A stretch of DNA of 64,000 nucleotides from Polaribacter sp. (GTDB lineage: Bacteria > Bacteroidota > Bacteroidia > Flavobacteriales > Flavobacteriaceae): positions 62,001-126,000 of the forward strand of contig JAQWOR010000021.1 of NCBI GenBank assembly GCA_029245785.1, read 5' to 3'. Positions 26,758 through 37,724 of this stretch are shown piece by piece; within the stretch, counting starts at the first letter, position 1; every line of letters begins with the position of its first letter. The position numbers and the translations under genes are program-made. The notes below the pieces were generated by a model, which worked only from the letters and a program-made list of their open reading frames with translations, did no database searches and was not told where the DNA came from.

Positions 26758-27117
26758 CTAGAAATGCAAAAAAGCATCTGTCAAATGTTCTATGTTAAAG
26801 GTGTTTTTTTTGTTGATAATGGCAATGATATCAAAACGAACTTCTACGTTTAAATCATACTGAATTATATATGCATCAACGGCAGTTACCAACAACTTTA
26901 TTTTCTTTGGGGTGATAAAATCTTGTGGGTTTCCAAAATAATCTGAAGAGCGCGTCTTTACTTCTACAATTGCCAAGGTGTTTTCTTTTTGAGCAATGAT
27001 GTCTATTTCAGCTTTCTGAAAACGCCAATTTCGCTCTACAATTACATATCCGTTTTTTAATAAATGTGCAACTGCAAGATCTTCTCCTTTTTTTCCAAGC
27101 TCATTGTGTTCTGCCAT
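26758..27117 (-). CDS. YraN family protein (UPF0102)
   Basis: The 119-residue protein has the restriction-endonuclease-like fold of UPF0102: GKKGEDLAVAHLLKNGY, then AEIDIIAQ and VEVKTRSS, which together form a D-ExK type site, and QDFITPKKIKLL. Its cellular role is unknown. It follows the LD-carboxypeptidase gene by 4 bases on the same strand and is likely cotranscribed. Confidence 0.9.
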   Translation of the reverse strand: MAEHNELGKKGEDLAVAHLLKNGYVIVERNWRFQKAEIDIIAQKENTLAIVEVKTRSSDYFGNPQDFITPKKIKLLVTAVDAYIIQYDLNVEVRFDIIAIINKKNTFNIEHLTDAFLHF

Positions 27118-27121
27118 TTTT

Positions 27122-28147
27122 CTATTTAAAAACCACCGAGGATTTCTTTTTTTTACGCACTTTTAATTTTACAACTTTTCCTAAAATTAAGGCCCTATTG
27201 TCTTTCTCATGTCCCGCAGGAAAATGAAACAATATTGGAAAATTATATTCAGCCACAACATCTAAAATAAGCTGTTCAATAGAACTACCCCAAGCAGTTG
27301 TATTTTTTTTAATATTAGAAATATCTCCAACAATTAAACCTTTATAATGTTCAAAAAAGCCAGCACGTTTTAAGCTTTGCAACATTCTATCAATGCTGTA
27401 TTTATATTCGCCTATTTCTTCAATAAAAAGGATTTTTCCTTTAGTGTTCATTTGGCTTTTAGAGCCTAGCATTGAGGCTAGAATAGAAATATTTCCTCCT
27501 ACTATTGGCCCCTCTACAGTCCCTTTTTTATTGGCTAATGAAGAAGCAATTTTATAGCGTAATTTTTCGCCAAACAACGCTTTCTTATATGTCGCAACCG
27601 TCTCAACAATACCTTCCAATTCATCTCCTAAACTGCTCCCCATCATGGCGTGAATTGTTTCAAAACCCAAGGTATGCACATGACTGTGTAAGGCTGTAAT
27701 ATCAGAATATCCAACAATCCACTTCGGATGTTCTTTAAAGATTGTGAAATCTAATTGATCTAAAATACGAACTGTGCCATAGCCTCCTCGAGCGGCCCAA
27801 ATTGCTTTGATATTTGGATTGTTTAACGCTTTTTGAAAATCTGCTGCTCGTTCAGTATCTGTTCCGGCAAAATGCCCTCCTTGATTGAATAAGTTCTCTC
27901 CATAGATTACTTTCAAACCCCAACTTTCAGCCAATTTTTTTGCTTTGGCAATGACTTTTTCTCTGTTTTTTAAAATTCCGGCGGGAGCAACAATCGCAAT
28001 TGTATCTCCTGTTTGTAAATAAGGAGGTTGAATTAATTTTGTAGTCACAGCAGCAGCAATAACATCTCTTTTTTCTTGAGCACTGATGCTCAAAACTATC
28101 CCGAAGAATACAATTACTAAAAACGGACGAAATGATTTCATGCTCAT
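27122..28147 (-). CDS. LD-carboxypeptidase, S66 family
   Basis: This 341-residue protein has a signal peptide (FRPFLVIVFFGIVLSISAQ), so it is exported, unlike E. coli LdcA. S66 motifs are clear: GDTIAIVAPAG, ARGGYGTVRILD, GYSDITALH, the catalytic Ser in MMGSS, Glu in EEIGEYKYSIDRML and His in FPAGHEKDN. The family removes the terminal D-Ala from tetrapeptide stems in murein recycling. Two adjacent ATGs (28147 and 28141) are equally possible starts. It is divergent from metG. Confidence 0.88.
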   Translation of the reverse strand: MSMKSFRPFLVIVFFGIVLSISAQEKRDVIAAAVTTKLIQPPYLQTGDTIAIVAPAGILKNREKVIAKAKKLAESWGLKVIYGENLFNQGGHFAGTDTERAADFQKALNNPNIKAIWAARGGYGTVRILDQLDFTIFKEHPKWIVGYSDITALHSHVHTLGFETIHAMMGSSLGDELEGIVETVATYKKALFGEKLRYKIASSLANKKGTVEGPIVGGNISILASMLGSKSQMNTKGKILFIEEIGEYKYSIDRMLQSLKRAGFFEHYKGLIVGDISNIKKNTTAWGSSIEQLILDVVAEYNFPILFHFPAGHEKDNRALILGKVVKLKVRKKKKSSVVFK

Positions 28148-28214
28148 AAAAATGCTTTTTGTAATGTACTTTTTTTTGCTTGCTTAAAAAAATGTGTTTC
28201 TATATCGTTTTTTG

Positions 28215-28222
28215 TACTTTTG
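28215..28222 (+). promoter_or_regulatory. Putative metG promoter (-7 element)
   Basis: TACTTTTG fits TAnnTTTG exactly and lies 32 bases before the metG ATG in the divergent gap. A -33 TTG at standard spacing is not evident; the region is T-rich. Confidence 0.45.
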
Positions 28223-28254
28223 CTTTTCAAAAATCAGATTACAAAACAAATTCA

Positions 28255-30345
28255 ATGCACACTCCAAAAAGATATACCATTACTGCTGCTTTACCTTATA
28301 CAAATGGCCCAATACATATTGGTCATTTGGCAGGTGTTTATGTTCCTGCGGATATTTACGCACGCTATTTACGCCAAAAAGGAAAAGATGTTTTATTTGT
28401 TTGTGGTTCTGATGAACATGGAGTTCCAATTACAATCAAAGCAAAAAAAGAAGGAATTACACCACAGCAAGTGGTTGACAAATATCATGAGATCATTAAA
28501 AGCTCATTTATGGATTTCGGAATTACATTTGACAACTATTCCCGAACTTCTGCCAAAATTCATCATAAAACAGCTGCTGATTTTTTTATAAAACTCTATA
28601 ATGATGGGCAATTTATTGAAGAAGTTACCGAACAATTGTACGATGCAGAGGCCAATCAATATTTAGCAGATCGTTTTGTGGTAGGAACCTGCCCTAAGTG
28701 TGGCAATGAAGAAAGCTATGGTGACCAATGTGAAAACTGTGGAACCACTCATAATGCTACTGACCTAATCAATCCAAAATCTTCAATTACAGGAAATACA
28801 CCTAGCTTAAAAGAAACAAAACACTGGTTTTTACCGCTAGATAAACACGAGCCTTTTTTAAAAGAATGGATTTTAGAAGGTCATAAAAACGACTGGAAAC
28901 CAAATGTATTAGGACAAGTAAAATCTTGGATCGATGATGGGTTACGCCCAAGAGCCGTAACTCGCGATTTAGACTGGGGAATTCCTGTTCCTGTAAAAGG
29001 AGCAGACGGAAAAGTATTGTACGTATGGTTTGATGCTCCTATCGGGTATATTTCTGCCACCAAAGAATGGGCAGCACAACACCACAAAAATTGGGAAACG
29101 TATTGGAAAGATGAAGATACCAAATTGGTTCATTTTATTGGAAAAGACAACATTGTTTTTCATTGTATTATTTTTCCTGCAATGCTAAAAGCACATGGCG
29201 ATTATATCTTGCCAGAAAATGTGCCTGCCAATGAGTTTTTAAATTTAGAAGGCAATAAATTATCCACCTCTAAAAATTGGGCGGTTTGGTTACACGAATA
29301 TTTAAAAGACTTCCCAAACCAACAAGATGTATTGCGATATACCTTAACGGCAAATGCACCAGAAAGTAAAGACAACGATTTTACTTGGAAAGACTTACAA
29401 GCAAAGAACAACAACGAATTAGTCGCTATTTTTGGAAACTTTATCAATCGAGTGGTTGTTTTAACAAATAAATATTACAACGGACAGATACCAACTCCTG
29501 GAGAATTTACAGAGGCTGATGAGGATGCCTTAGCAGCTTTAAAAGAATTTCCGAATGTGATTTCAACATCTATTGAGCGCTATCGTTTTAGAGAAGCTTC
29601 ACAAGAATTAATGAATTTGGCACGCTTAGGAAATAAATATTTGGCAGATGAAGAACCTTGGAAAGTCATTAAGCAAGATGAGCAACGTGTACAAAGCATT
29701 ATGTATATAGCCTTGCAAATTGCTGCTGGATTGGCGGTATTGTCTGAGCCCTTTTTACCTTTTACTTCCATCAAATTAAAAAACATGTTAAATGTCAGTT
29801 CAAGTGTACCTTGCCTACCGGCAGGCAGGGTCGAAAACTCATTAAACTGGAATGATATTTCTTCAAAAGAAGAATTGTTGGCTCCCAAGCATCAAATTGG
29901 AAAAGCGGAATTGCTTTTTTCTAAAATTGAAGATGCTGAGATCACAACACAACTCGAAAAATTAGCTGCTACAAAAGTGGCAAATGAACAAAGCAAAAAA
30001 GTTGTTGAGCCTCAAAAAGAAACCATCGAATTTGATGATTTTACAAAGCTAGACATCCGTGTAGGCACCATTCTTGAAGCGGAAAAAATGCCAAAAACGA
30101 AAAAATTATTGATCCTTAAAGTAGATGTTGGTATGGATGTAAGAACTATTGTATCTGGAATTGCAGAGAGTTTTCAGCCAGAAGATATTATCGGACAGCA
30201 AGTAACAGTTGTATGCAATTTAGCTCCGAGAAAGTTACGAGGTGTAGAAAGTCAAGGAATGATTTTAATGACCGATACACCTGATGGAAAATTAGCTTTT
30301 GTTGAGCCTACAGAGACTATTAACAACGGAGAACAAATTTCGTAA
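28255..30345 (+). CDS. metG: Methionine-tRNA ligase
   Basis: The enzyme has 696 residues from ATG 28255 ([20 protein letters not shown]); a 25-codon upstream extension is rejected. The HIGH motif is PIHIGH (19-24), zinc knuckles are CPKCG and CENCG, and the KMSKS loop is KLSTS (about 335). The C-terminal about 110 residues form an EMAP/Trbp111-type tRNA-binding domain ([20 protein letters not shown]). The linker before it (about 518-526, VPCLPAGRV) is encoded by a palindromic repeat inserted in frame. The enzyme should be active since the insert lies between domains. Confidence 0.96.
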   Translation: MHTPKRYTITAALPYTNGPIHIGHLAGVYVPADIYARYLRQKGKDVLFVCGSDEHGVPITIKAKKEGITPQQVVDKYHEIIKSSFMDFGITFDNYSRTSAKIHHKTAADFFIKLYNDGQFIEEVTEQLYDAEANQYLADRFVVGTCPKCGNEESYGDQCENCGTTHNATDLINPKSSITGNTPSLKETKHWFLPLDKHEPFLKEWILEGHKNDWKPNVLGQVKSWIDDGLRPRAVTRDLDWGIPVPVKGADGKVLYVWFDAPIGYISATKEWAAQHHKNWETYWKDEDTKLVHFIGKDNIVFHCIIFPAMLKAHGDYILPENVPANEFLNLEGNKLSTSKNWAVWLHEYLKDFPNQQDVLRYTLTANAPESKDNDFTWKDLQAKNNNELVAIFGNFINRVVVLTNKYYNGQIPTPGEFTEADEDALAALKEFPNVISTSIERYRFREASQELMNLARLGNKYLADEEPWKVIKQDEQRVQSIMYIALQIAAGLAVLSEPFLPFTSIKLKNMLNVSSSVPCLPAGRVENSLNWNDISSKEELLAPKHQIGKAELLFSKIEDAEITTQLEKLAATKVANEQSKKVVEPQKETIEFDDFTKLDIRVGTILEAEKMPKTKKLLILKVDVGMDVRTIVSGIAESFQPEDIIGQQVTVVCNLAPRKLRGVESQGMILMTDTPDGKLAFVEPTETINNGEQIS
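29809..29831. repeat. Palindromic repeat inside metG
   Basis: CCTTGCCTACCGGCAGGCAG has the stem GCC-TACC-GGC with further CC/GG pairs, and matches the palindrome family seen at 8780, 9152 and 48919. It adds about nine codons to metG without breaking the frame. Confidence 0.75.
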
Positions 30346-30398
30346 TCAACCATTAATTTCTTATTGGCAACTGTTTATTGATCACTGATCTGATTACC

Positions 30399-31961
30399 TT
30401 ATCGAATAAACACTTGTGCTTTTTTTCGAATAATCTCACCAATGGTCGTATTTTCTATTTTACTCTCTAACCAAGACAAAATATCTAAATATAAAAAGGC
30501 TCTTTTTTCATAGGGATGGTCTTCAAATTTCTGTAACCGAGCATGAATTTTCTTAAACTCTCTTTTTACTTCATTCGGATACACATCTCCCAACGCTTTG
30601 ATCGAAACGATGAACTCTTTTTGTACGGCTTGTAAATTTTCCATCTTCAACAAAAATTTATAGGTTTCTCTAAATTGACGCTCTAAATGATAATCCATTC
30701 CACATTCATAATGCGCAATTAAATTCAACACCCGCGCAAAGCACTGTAAATCTTCTGCTGCCTTTAAATTTTTAGAATCTATAATCTTGTTCAAATAATT
30801 TATACACAACCTGTTTTCTCCCATTCCAAAATACAGACATGCAATTTTATAATACAACACAACAATATGATGACTGTCTAATCGGCTTCGATAGTCGTCT
30901 ATTTTTTGCTCAATCTCATGCACCAAATATTCTCCTTCTCTAAACGTTCCTTCTAAAAAATGCAAATGTAATTTATTAGCGTTGTAATATTGAAAAATCA
31001 GCAATTCTGTATTGCTATTTAAAGGAATATTTTCATTGTTTATTTCATCTTCAAAAAGTACTAGCTCTTGCTTAAATTTCGAATAGTATTTTAGAAAAAA
31101 CAATGATTCTAGTAGGTAGTTTTTCCCTTTCAAATAAAACACAGGGTGTAACGAAATCATTTTTGGATTTTCTCTAAACAACTGCACCCATTTGTGCGAG
31201 TATTTATAACACATTAAAAAATCTTGTGTCAAAAAACTACGCCAAACATAAGCTTTATACAGCCATAATTTTTCTCTAAAATGCAAAGTTGATAGCTCAA
31301 ATTTTGGCAATCGATCATTAAAATAAGTGTTTATTTTATGAAACTCATTATCATTTCTTGCAGATCCCGTTTTCAACAAAATACTATACAATTGCAACGA
31401 TAAATTAGAAAGTTTACTCGTAATTACATTTTGTTGACTTAGCTCTTTTGCTTGTTCAGAAAGTTCATCTGCTCTTGTACTAATACTTCGGGTAATGTAT
31501 TGCGTTTCTATTACTTTTTCAAACTCTACAATTTCATAAGCAATATTTTTTTCTTCATTTTCAATGGCCATCGACTTTGCTTTGTCCAATAATTTCAAAC
31601 TTTGTTTGTACAGTCCTTTTTGATATAAAACCGTTGCAAAATCTAACTGCTCTCTAATTTGAACTCTAATATTTTGATGTGATGGGTTTAAGCGTAAACT
31701 AATTAATAATTGACGGTATAAATGTGCCTTTAAATTTGACAATTGCAGTTTTGTGACAATTCCGCTTTTAATAATTTCTCGCTCATCATAGCTCTTTAAT
31801 TTTTCTAAAAATTTGAATAACGAGAAAAATTTAGCATCTGTATTTCCATCCAACCGACCCACATACAGCTTGAATTGGCGCTTCTCTGATTTAGACAGCG
31901 ATTTTATCAACACAAATAATGCATCGCTTTGAGTATTGACCAGTGTAGCTGATTTCTTCAT
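30399..31961 (-). CDS. Conserved hypothetical helical-repeat protein
   Basis: This 520-residue soluble protein is predicted almost wholly helical. It starts with SDALFVLIKSLSKSEKRQFKLY, with TPR-like helix pairs around YQKGLYKQSLKLLDKAKSM (about 110-130). There is no signal peptide or catalytic motif. I recognise it as a conserved protein of Bacteroidetes but know no function. A TPR-type scaffold is the best structural guess. It is divergent from leuA across 130 bases. Confidence 0.75.
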   Translation of the reverse strand: MKKSATLVNTQSDALFVLIKSLSKSEKRQFKLYVGRLDGNTDAKFFSLFKFLEKLKSYDEREIIKSGIVTKLQLSNLKAHLYRQLLISLRLNPSHQNIRVQIREQLDFATVLYQKGLYKQSLKLLDKAKSMAIENEEKNIAYEIVEFEKVIETQYITRSISTRADELSEQAKELSQQNVITSKLSNLSLQLYSILLKTGSARNDNEFHKINTYFNDRLPKFELSTLHFREKLWLYKAYVWRSFLTQDFLMCYKYSHKWVQLFRENPKMISLHPVFYLKGKNYLLESLFFLKYYSKFKQELVLFEDEINNENIPLNSNTELLIFQYYNANKLHLHFLEGTFREGEYLVHEIEQKIDDYRSRLDSHHIVVLYYKIACLYFGMGENRLCINYLNKIIDSKNLKAAEDLQCFARVLNLIAHYECGMDYHLERQFRETYKFLLKMENLQAVQKEFIVSIKALGDVYPNEVKREFKKIHARLQKFEDHPYEKRAFLYLDILSWLESKIENTTIGEIIRKKAQVFIR

Positions 31962-32055
31962 AACTAATTGATTGTCAGTTTTTTATTATTGCAAAAATAG
32001 TGTTAAACATCGTAAACAGCACCCTTTAAGCATCGTGCTAACAGCAGCCAATATA

Positions 32056-32063
32056 TACATTTG
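32056..32063 (+). promoter_or_regulatory. Putative leu operon promoter (-7 element)
   Basis: TACATTTG fits TAnnTTTG 28 bases before the leuA ATG. No leader ORF with Leu codons and no terminator hairpin lie between, unlike the ilv leader. Confidence 0.4.
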
Positions 32064-32091
32064 ATTTTAATAAAAAAACCGCACATAGAAC

Positions 32092-33267
32092 ATGCAAGAC
32101 AATAAGGTCCATATTTTTGACACGACACTTCGAGATGGAGAACAAGTTCCTGGATGTAAATTAGATACCCATCAAAAATTAATCATCGCAGAACGCTTAG
32201 ATTTTTTAGGTGTTGATGTTATTGAAGCTGGGTTTCCAGTTTCAAGTCCTGGCGATTTTAATTCGGTTTCTGAAATTGCAAAAATTGTAAAAAATGCTAC
32301 GGTTTGTGGATTGACCAGAGCCGTAGAAAATGACATAAAAGTTGCTGCAGAGGCATTAAAACACGCTAAATTTCCAAGAATCCACACCGGAATTGGAACG
32401 AGTGATTCTCATATCAAATTCAAATTCAACACTACTCAAGACAAAGTAATTGAGCGTGCAATAGGAGCGGTTTCATATGCAAAATCCTTTGTAGAAGATG
32501 TAGAATTTTATGCAGAAGATGCGGGAAGAACGGACAATGCTTTTTTGGCAAAAATTTGTGAAGAAGTTATCAAGGCAGGAGCAACAGTATTAAATATTCC
32601 AGACACCACAGGCTATTGTTTGCCTGAAGAATATGGCGCAAAAATAAAGTACTTACGAGAACATGTAAAAGGTATTGAACACGTTATTTTATCATGTCAC
32701 TGTCACAACGATTTAGGAATGGCAACCGCCAATTCAATTGCAGGAGTTATCAACGGTGCTCGTCAAATAGAATGTACGATTAACGGTATTGGAGAGCGTG
32801 CAGGAAATACAGCCTTGGAAGAAGTAGTGATGGTGCTAAAACAACATCCTTATTTGGATTTACACACAAACATCAATACAAAATTATTATACGACACTAG
32901 TATCATGGTTCGAGAAAAAATGGGAATGCCTGTACAACCCAACAAAGCAATTGTGGGTGCAAATGCCTTTGCACACAGCTCTGGAATTCATCAAGACGGT
33001 GTTATCAAAAACAGAGAAACTTACGAAATTATGGACCCTAAAGAAGTTGGGGTTACAGAAAGCGCCATTGTCTTAACCGCAAGAAGCGGAAGAGCTGCCT
33101 TGGCCTACAGAGCAAAAAAAATAGGCTATGAATTAACCAAAATACAATTAGACCTTGCCTACACCTCTTTTTTAACATGTGCAGACAATCAAAAAGAAGT
33201 AAAAGATGACGACATCCATAGCATTATGAAAAGTGTAAATCAAATTTCTAAAATAGCAATTGCCTAA
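32092..33267 (+). CDS. leuA: 2-isopropylmalate synthase, short form
   Basis: This 391-residue enzyme has the DRE-TIM core only: [15 protein letters not shown] at the N-terminus, metal ligand HCHNDLGMA (about 203-211), and [16 protein letters not shown] (about 299-314). The classical LeuA C-terminal leucine-sensing domain (total about 510-560 residues) is absent, so feedback control, if any, must work differently. It condenses acetyl-CoA with 2-oxoisovalerate. It heads leuACDB, and its TAA shares one base with the leuC ATG. A homocitrate or citramalate synthase role is less likely given the operon. Confidence 0.9.
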   Translation: MQDNKVHIFDTTLRDGEQVPGCKLDTHQKLIIAERLDFLGVDVIEAGFPVSSPGDFNSVSEIAKIVKNATVCGLTRAVENDIKVAAEALKHAKFPRIHTGIGTSDSHIKFKFNTTQDKVIERAIGAVSYAKSFVEDVEFYAEDAGRTDNAFLAKICEEVIKAGATVLNIPDTTGYCLPEEYGAKIKYLREHVKGIEHVILSCHCHNDLGMATANSIAGVINGARQIECTINGIGERAGNTALEEVVMVLKQHPYLDLHTNINTKLLYDTSIMVREKMGMPVQPNKAIVGANAFAHSSGIHQDGVIKNRETYEIMDPKEVGVTESAIVLTARSGRAALAYRAKKIGYELTKIQLDLAYTSFLTCADNQKEVKDDDIHSIMKSVNQISKIAIA

Positions 33268-34649
33268 TGGGAAAAACATTATTTGATAAGGTTTGGGATG
33301 CACATGTGGTTGATGTGGTAGAAAATGGACCGCAGGTGTTGTATATAGACAAACACCTCATTCATGAAGTAACAAGCCCACAAGCTTTTAATGAATTAAA
33401 AGAGCGCAACATTCCAATTGCAAGACCCGATAAAATTGTAGCCACTGCAGATCACAACACGCCAACAATCAATCAGCACTTGCCTATTAAAGATGCCCTG
33501 TCTCGCAAGCAATTAAAACAGCTTTCAGAAAATTGTAAAGAAAACAATATACCGCTGTATGGCTTAGGTCATCAATACAATGGCATTATCCATGTAATTG
33601 CTCCAGAATTAGGATTTACACAACCTGGTATGACCATGGTTTGTGGAGATTCTCACACCTCTACGCATGGGGCTTTTGGCACCATTGCATTTGGTATTGG
33701 AACAAGTCAGGTTGCGCACGTTTTTGCAAGCCAATGTTTGTTATTACAAAAACCGAAAAAACTACGCGTTTCTGTACACGGAAAATTAAACAAAGGGGTG
33801 TTACCTAAAGATGTTATTTTATATATCATTTCTAAATTAGGGACCAATTCTGGTACGGGATATTTTTGTGAATATGCCGGAAATGTCTTTGAAGAAATGA
33901 CCATGGAAGGCAGGATGACGGTTTGTAATATGAGTATTGAAATGGGTGCTCGTGGAGGAATGATTGCGCCCGACCAAACAACATTTGACTATGTAGAAGG
34001 AAAAGAATTTTCTCCAAAAGGAGCCGAATTCGAAGAGAAAGTTGCCTATTGGAAAACGTTAAAAACCGATGATGATGCAATTTTTGACCAAGAGTATTCT
34101 TTTGACGCCTCAGATATTGAGCCGATGATTACCTATGGTACAAACCCAGGAATGGGAATAAAAATAACAGAGAATATTCCAAATTTCAATGACAGTTCTT
34201 TTGAAAAATCATTGAATTATATGAATTTCAAAAAAGGAGAATCGCTAATCAACAAACCGATTAACTATGTGTTTATTGGTAGTTGTACCAATTCAAGAAT
34301 TGAAGATTTTAGAATTGTTGCCAACTTTGTAAAAGGGAAACAAAAAGCAAAAAATGTACATGCATGGCTAGTTCCTGGATCTCAAAAAGTAGCAAAACAA
34401 ATTGCAGATGAAGGCTTGTTAACTATTTTTGAAACGGCAGGTTTTGTGTTAAGACAACCTGGTTGCTCTGCTTGTTTAGCCATGAACGATGATAAAATTC
34501 CGGAAGGAGAATATTGTGTTTCTACCTCAAATAGAAATTTTGAAGGACGACAAGGGCAAGGTGCAAGAACTATTTTAACAAGCCCATTGGTTGCTGCAGC
34601 AACTGCTGTTGAAGGAAAAATTGTAGCCCTTACTAATTATTTAAACTGA
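33267..34649 (+). CDS. leuC: 3-isopropylmalate dehydratase, large subunit
   Basis: This 460-residue aconitase-family subunit has iron-sulfur cysteines in IGSCTNSR (about 345) and [11 protein letters not shown] (about 405). With LeuD it isomerises 2- to 3-isopropylmalate. One-base stop-start overlaps join it to leuA (TAATG) and leuD (TGATG), indicating strong translational coupling. Confidence 0.97.
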   Translation: MGKTLFDKVWDAHVVDVVENGPQVLYIDKHLIHEVTSPQAFNELKERNIPIARPDKIVATADHNTPTINQHLPIKDALSRKQLKQLSENCKENNIPLYGLGHQYNGIIHVIAPELGFTQPGMTMVCGDSHTSTHGAFGTIAFGIGTSQVAHVFASQCLLLQKPKKLRVSVHGKLNKGVLPKDVILYIISKLGTNSGTGYFCEYAGNVFEEMTMEGRMTVCNMSIEMGARGGMIAPDQTTFDYVEGKEFSPKGAEFEEKVAYWKTLKTDDDAIFDQEYSFDASDIEPMITYGTNPGMGIKITENIPNFNDSSFEKSLNYMNFKKGESLINKPINYVFIGSCTNSRIEDFRIVANFVKGKQKAKNVHAWLVPGSQKVAKQIADEGLLTIFETAGFVLRQPGCSACLAMNDDKIPEGEYCVSTSNRNFEGRQGQGARTILTSPLVAAATAVEGKIVALTNYLN

Positions 34650-35227
34650 TGGAAAAATTTACAAAACTAACATCAAGAGCAATTCCGTTGCCTACAGAAA
34701 ATGTAGATACCGATCAAATTATTCCTGCTCGTTTTTTAAAAGCCACTGATAAAATTGGTTTTGGAGAACACTTATTCAAAGATTGGAGATTTCACAAAGA
34801 CGAAAGTCTCAATACCAGTTTTGCACTGAACAATCCGAAATATAGCGGAAGTATTTTAGTGGCAGGAAATAATTTTGGCTGTGGCTCTAGTAGAGAACAC
34901 GCCGCTTGGGCTTTAGCCGATTATGGTTTTAAAGTCATTGTTTCTAGTTTTTTTGCAGATATTTTTAAAGGAAACGCCCTTAATAACGGATTGCTTCCTA
35001 TACAAGTTTCAGAAGATTTTTTAAAAAAATTATTACCTGTTTTACAAGAAAATCCTCAGATAGAAATTGTTGTAAACTTAGAAAAACAAACCATAGAAAC
35101 TCCTGTAGGAATTGCTACTTTTGAAATTGACGCCTACAAGAAAACATGCCTGCTAAACGGGTATGATGATATTGATTTTTTAATCAGTAAAACAGCTAAA
35201 ATTAATGCCTTTGAGGCCACATTATAA
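34649..35227 (+). CDS. leuD: 3-isopropylmalate dehydratase, small subunit
   Basis: The 192-residue swivelling-domain subunit has the hallmark motifs [14 protein letters not shown] (about 18-31) and [15 protein letters not shown] (about 73-87). It is the partner of LeuC. It starts on the last base of the leuC stop and ends 6 bases before leuB. Confidence 0.97.
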   Translation: MEKFTKLTSRAIPLPTENVDTDQIIPARFLKATDKIGFGEHLFKDWRFHKDESLNTSFALNNPKYSGSILVAGNNFGCGSSREHAAWALADYGFKVIVSSFFADIFKGNALNNGLLPIQVSEDFLKKLLPVLQENPQIEIVVNLEKQTIETPVGIATFEIDAYKKTCLLNGYDDIDFLISKTAKINAFEATL

Positions 35228-35233
35228 CAATAT

Positions 35234-36358
35234 ATGAAATATACAATTGCAGTAATTCCCGGAGATGGCATTGGGCCCGAAGTAACCGCTCAAGCTAAAA
35301 AGGCACTGAACGCCATTGCCGATGTATACGACCATACGTTTATATACAAAGAAGCAATGATGGGCGCTTGTGCAATTGACGCAACAGGCAATCCGTTACC
35401 ACAAGAAACAGTAACTGTTTGTGAACAATCAGATGCGATTTTATTTGGTGCTATTGGTCACCCAAAATACGACAATGATCCTTCTGCAAAGGTACGTCCA
35501 GAGCAAGGTTTGTTGAGTTTACGAAAACAATTAGGCTTGTTTTGTAATGTGAGGCCTGTAAAAGCTTACGAGCAATTGATTGCCAATTCTCCCTTAAAAA
35601 AAGAAATTATCAGCGGAACTGATATTTCTATTTACAGAGAATTAACAGGCGGAATTTATTTTGGAACCAAAGAATTAAGTGAAGACGGACAAGTTGCTTT
35701 TGATGGGTGTTCGTATTCGGTTGAAGAAATTGAACGCATTGCGCATTTGGCATTTAAAGAAGCTCAAAACAGGCGTAAAAAACTAACGTTGGTTGACAAA
35801 GCAAATGTATTAGAAACCTCTCGATTGTGGAGAAAAACAGTGACCGCATTAGCAAGTCAATATAAAGATGTTGCATTAGATTTCTTATTTGTAGACAATG
35901 CCGCCATGCAGCTCATCTTAAATCCAAAACAGTTTGATGTCATCTTAACAGAAAATTTATTTGGAGATATTATCAGTGATGAAGCAAGTGTAATTGGAGG
36001 TTCTATTGGCTTGTTGGCTTCTGCTTCTATTGGAAAAGAAAATGCCTTGTTTGAACCCATTCACGGTTCTTTTCCGCAGGCAACAGGAAAAGACATTGCA
36101 AATCCTTTGGCATCTATTTTATCTGCCGCTATGCTGTTAACACATCTTGGTTTACATGCAGAAGCAAATGCCATAGAAAGAGCGGTGCAAAAATCATTAG
36201 CATTAGGAATTACAACGGAAGACATACAGCAAAAAGAACATTCTTTTTCAGTTTCTACTTCTAAAGTTGGAGATTTTATTGCCGATTATATTGAAAATCA
36301 AGATGATAGTAATTTGAATTTCAAAAACATACACATGGGACAAAGTACTATTATTTAG
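35234..36358 (+). CDS. leuB: 3-isopropylmalate dehydrogenase
   Basis: This 374-residue NAD-dependent beta-decarboxylating dehydrogenase has the substrate-site region YRELTGGIYFG (about 135-145), the metal-site VDNAAMQLI and the Asp in FDVILTENLFGDIISDEASV. It oxidises 3-isopropylmalate to the precursor of leucine. It is the last gene of leuACDB, ending 27 bases before a bidirectional terminator. Confidence 0.97.
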   Translation: MKYTIAVIPGDGIGPEVTAQAKKALNAIADVYDHTFIYKEAMMGACAIDATGNPLPQETVTVCEQSDAILFGAIGHPKYDNDPSAKVRPEQGLLSLRKQLGLFCNVRPVKAYEQLIANSPLKKEIISGTDISIYRELTGGIYFGTKELSEDGQVAFDGCSYSVEEIERIAHLAFKEAQNRRKKLTLVDKANVLETSRLWRKTVTALASQYKDVALDFLFVDNAAMQLILNPKQFDVILTENLFGDIISDEASVIGGSIGLLASASIGKENALFEPIHGSFPQATGKDIANPLASILSAAMLLTHLGLHAEANAIERAVQKSLALGITTEDIQQKEHSFSVSTSKVGDFIADYIENQDDSNLNFKNIHMGQSTII

Positions 36359-36385
36359 TCCCAAAATAAGTTAAGTTTATTGATC

Positions 36386-36423
36386 AAAAAGGCGTGTTCC
36401 CTATTTTAGGAACACGCCTTTTT
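36386..36423. terminator. Bidirectional terminator between leuB and argH
   Basis: Fifteen-base perfect arms (AAAAAGGCGTGTTCC and its complement) enclose an 8-base loop and are followed by Ts on both strands. It ends the leu operon (+) and the arg operon (-). Confidence 0.93.
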
Positions 36424-36438
36424 TTGTTTATCTATTAT

Positions 36439-37713
36439 TTATGCTGGAAACTTCGCTCGAATTTTATCCAAACATAACTTATGAATACTTCCAACATGCG
36501 AATGTTTTTTTGAGCTATCTGGCTCATACGTTCCCGCTTCAACTTCTGCTCCAATTTTTTGATAGGCGTCTCTAAAAGTCATTCCGTTTTCTACCAACGT
36601 ATTCATATTATCAACCGTAAATAAGAACTTGTATTTCTTATCATTTGAACTAACTTCTTTCACTATGATCTGTTTGATTGCAAAATCAAAAATCTCTAAA
36701 ATACTTTTCACCTCTTCAAAAGCGGCAATCATATTTTCTTTTAACAGCTGAAAATCTCTATGATATCCACTTGGTAAATTGTTGGTGATTAAAATCATTT
36801 CTGTTTGTAAAGCTTGAATCTTATTGCACTTTCCTCGAATCAATTCAAACACATCTGGATTTTTCTTGTGTGGCATGATACTGCTTCCTGTAGTTAATTC
36901 ATCTGGGAAGGAAATAAAATCAAAATTCTGACTCATATACAAACAAATATCCATTGCAAATCGCGACAAGGTATTGCACAAGCCTCCTAAAGAAGCAGAA
37001 ATGGTTCTTTCATTTTTTCCTCTACTCATTTGTGCAGCAACCACATTATATTTTAAGCTAGCAAAATTCAATTCTTGGGTGGTAAATTCTCTATCAATAG
37101 GAAAAGAACTTCCATAACCTGCCGCAGAACCTAATGGATTTTGATCAACAGTTTTTATTGCAGCATTTAACAAATACACATCATCAATTAAGGCTTCTGC
37201 ATAGGCAGAAAACCACAAACCAAAAGAAGAAGGCATGGCAACTTGTAAATGTGTGTATCCAGGAAGCAGCCTTTTTTTATGTGTTTCTGCCAATTCTAAC
37301 AAGGTTTCAAAAAAAGTATTGGTTTGTTGTTTTACCAATAACAAATTCTCTTTGTAATACAAATGAAGCGCTACTAAAACCTGATCATTTCTCGATCTTG
37401 CTGTGTGAATTTTTTTACCCACTTCTCCAAATTTTTTAGTCAGCTCAAATTCTATTTTAGAATGCACGTCTTCAAACTGAGCTTCTATCACAAAAGTGTT
37501 GTTATCTATTTGCTCCCATAACTCTTGCAAGCCTTTTTCTAATTGTTGCAATTCTTCTGTAGAAATTATGCTGATTTTTTGCAACATTTTAGCATGTGCC
37601 AATGAGGCTTGTACATCATATTTTGCAATGTGCAAATCTATTTCTCTGTCGTTTCCAACGGTAAACTGTTCTATTTTTTTATCTATTGATATTCCTTTAT
37701 CCCAAAGTTTCAT
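36439..37713 (-). CDS. argH: Argininosuccinate lyase
   Basis: The enzyme has 424 residues from the ATG beginning MKLWDKGISIDKKIEQFTVG; six upstream codons are rejected. The fumarase/ASL superfamily signature is GSSIMPHKKNPDVFE (about 265-279), with earlier HTARSRNDQV and GYTHLQVAMP. It cleaves argininosuccinate to arginine and fumarate. It is the last gene of the arginine operon, separated from argE by a GTCATTCC inverted repeat. Confidence 0.96.
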   Translation of the reverse strand: MKLWDKGISIDKKIEQFTVGNDREIDLHIAKYDVQASLAHAKMLQKISIISTEELQQLEKGLQELWEQIDNNTFVIEAQFEDVHSKIEFELTKKFGEVGKKIHTARSRNDQVLVALHLYYKENLLLVKQQTNTFFETLLELAETHKKRLLPGYTHLQVAMPSSFGLWFSAYAEALIDDVYLLNAAIKTVDQNPLGSAAGYGSSFPIDREFTTQELNFASLKYNVVAAQMSRGKNERTISASLGGLCNTLSRFAMDICLYMSQNFDFISFPDELTTGSSIMPHKKNPDVFELIRGKCNKIQALQTEMILITNNLPSGYHRDFQLLKENMIAAFEEVKSILEIFDFAIKQIIVKEVSSNDKKYKFLFTVDNMNTLVENGMTFRDAYQKIGAEVEAGTYEPDSSKKHSHVGSIHKLCLDKIRAKFPA

Positions 37714-37724
37714 ACTTTTTGTTT

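Noticed and set aside
31962..32091. Search for a Leu-rich leader peptide and attenuator before leuA
   Set aside because: No ATG-started frame and no terminator hairpin occur in this gap.
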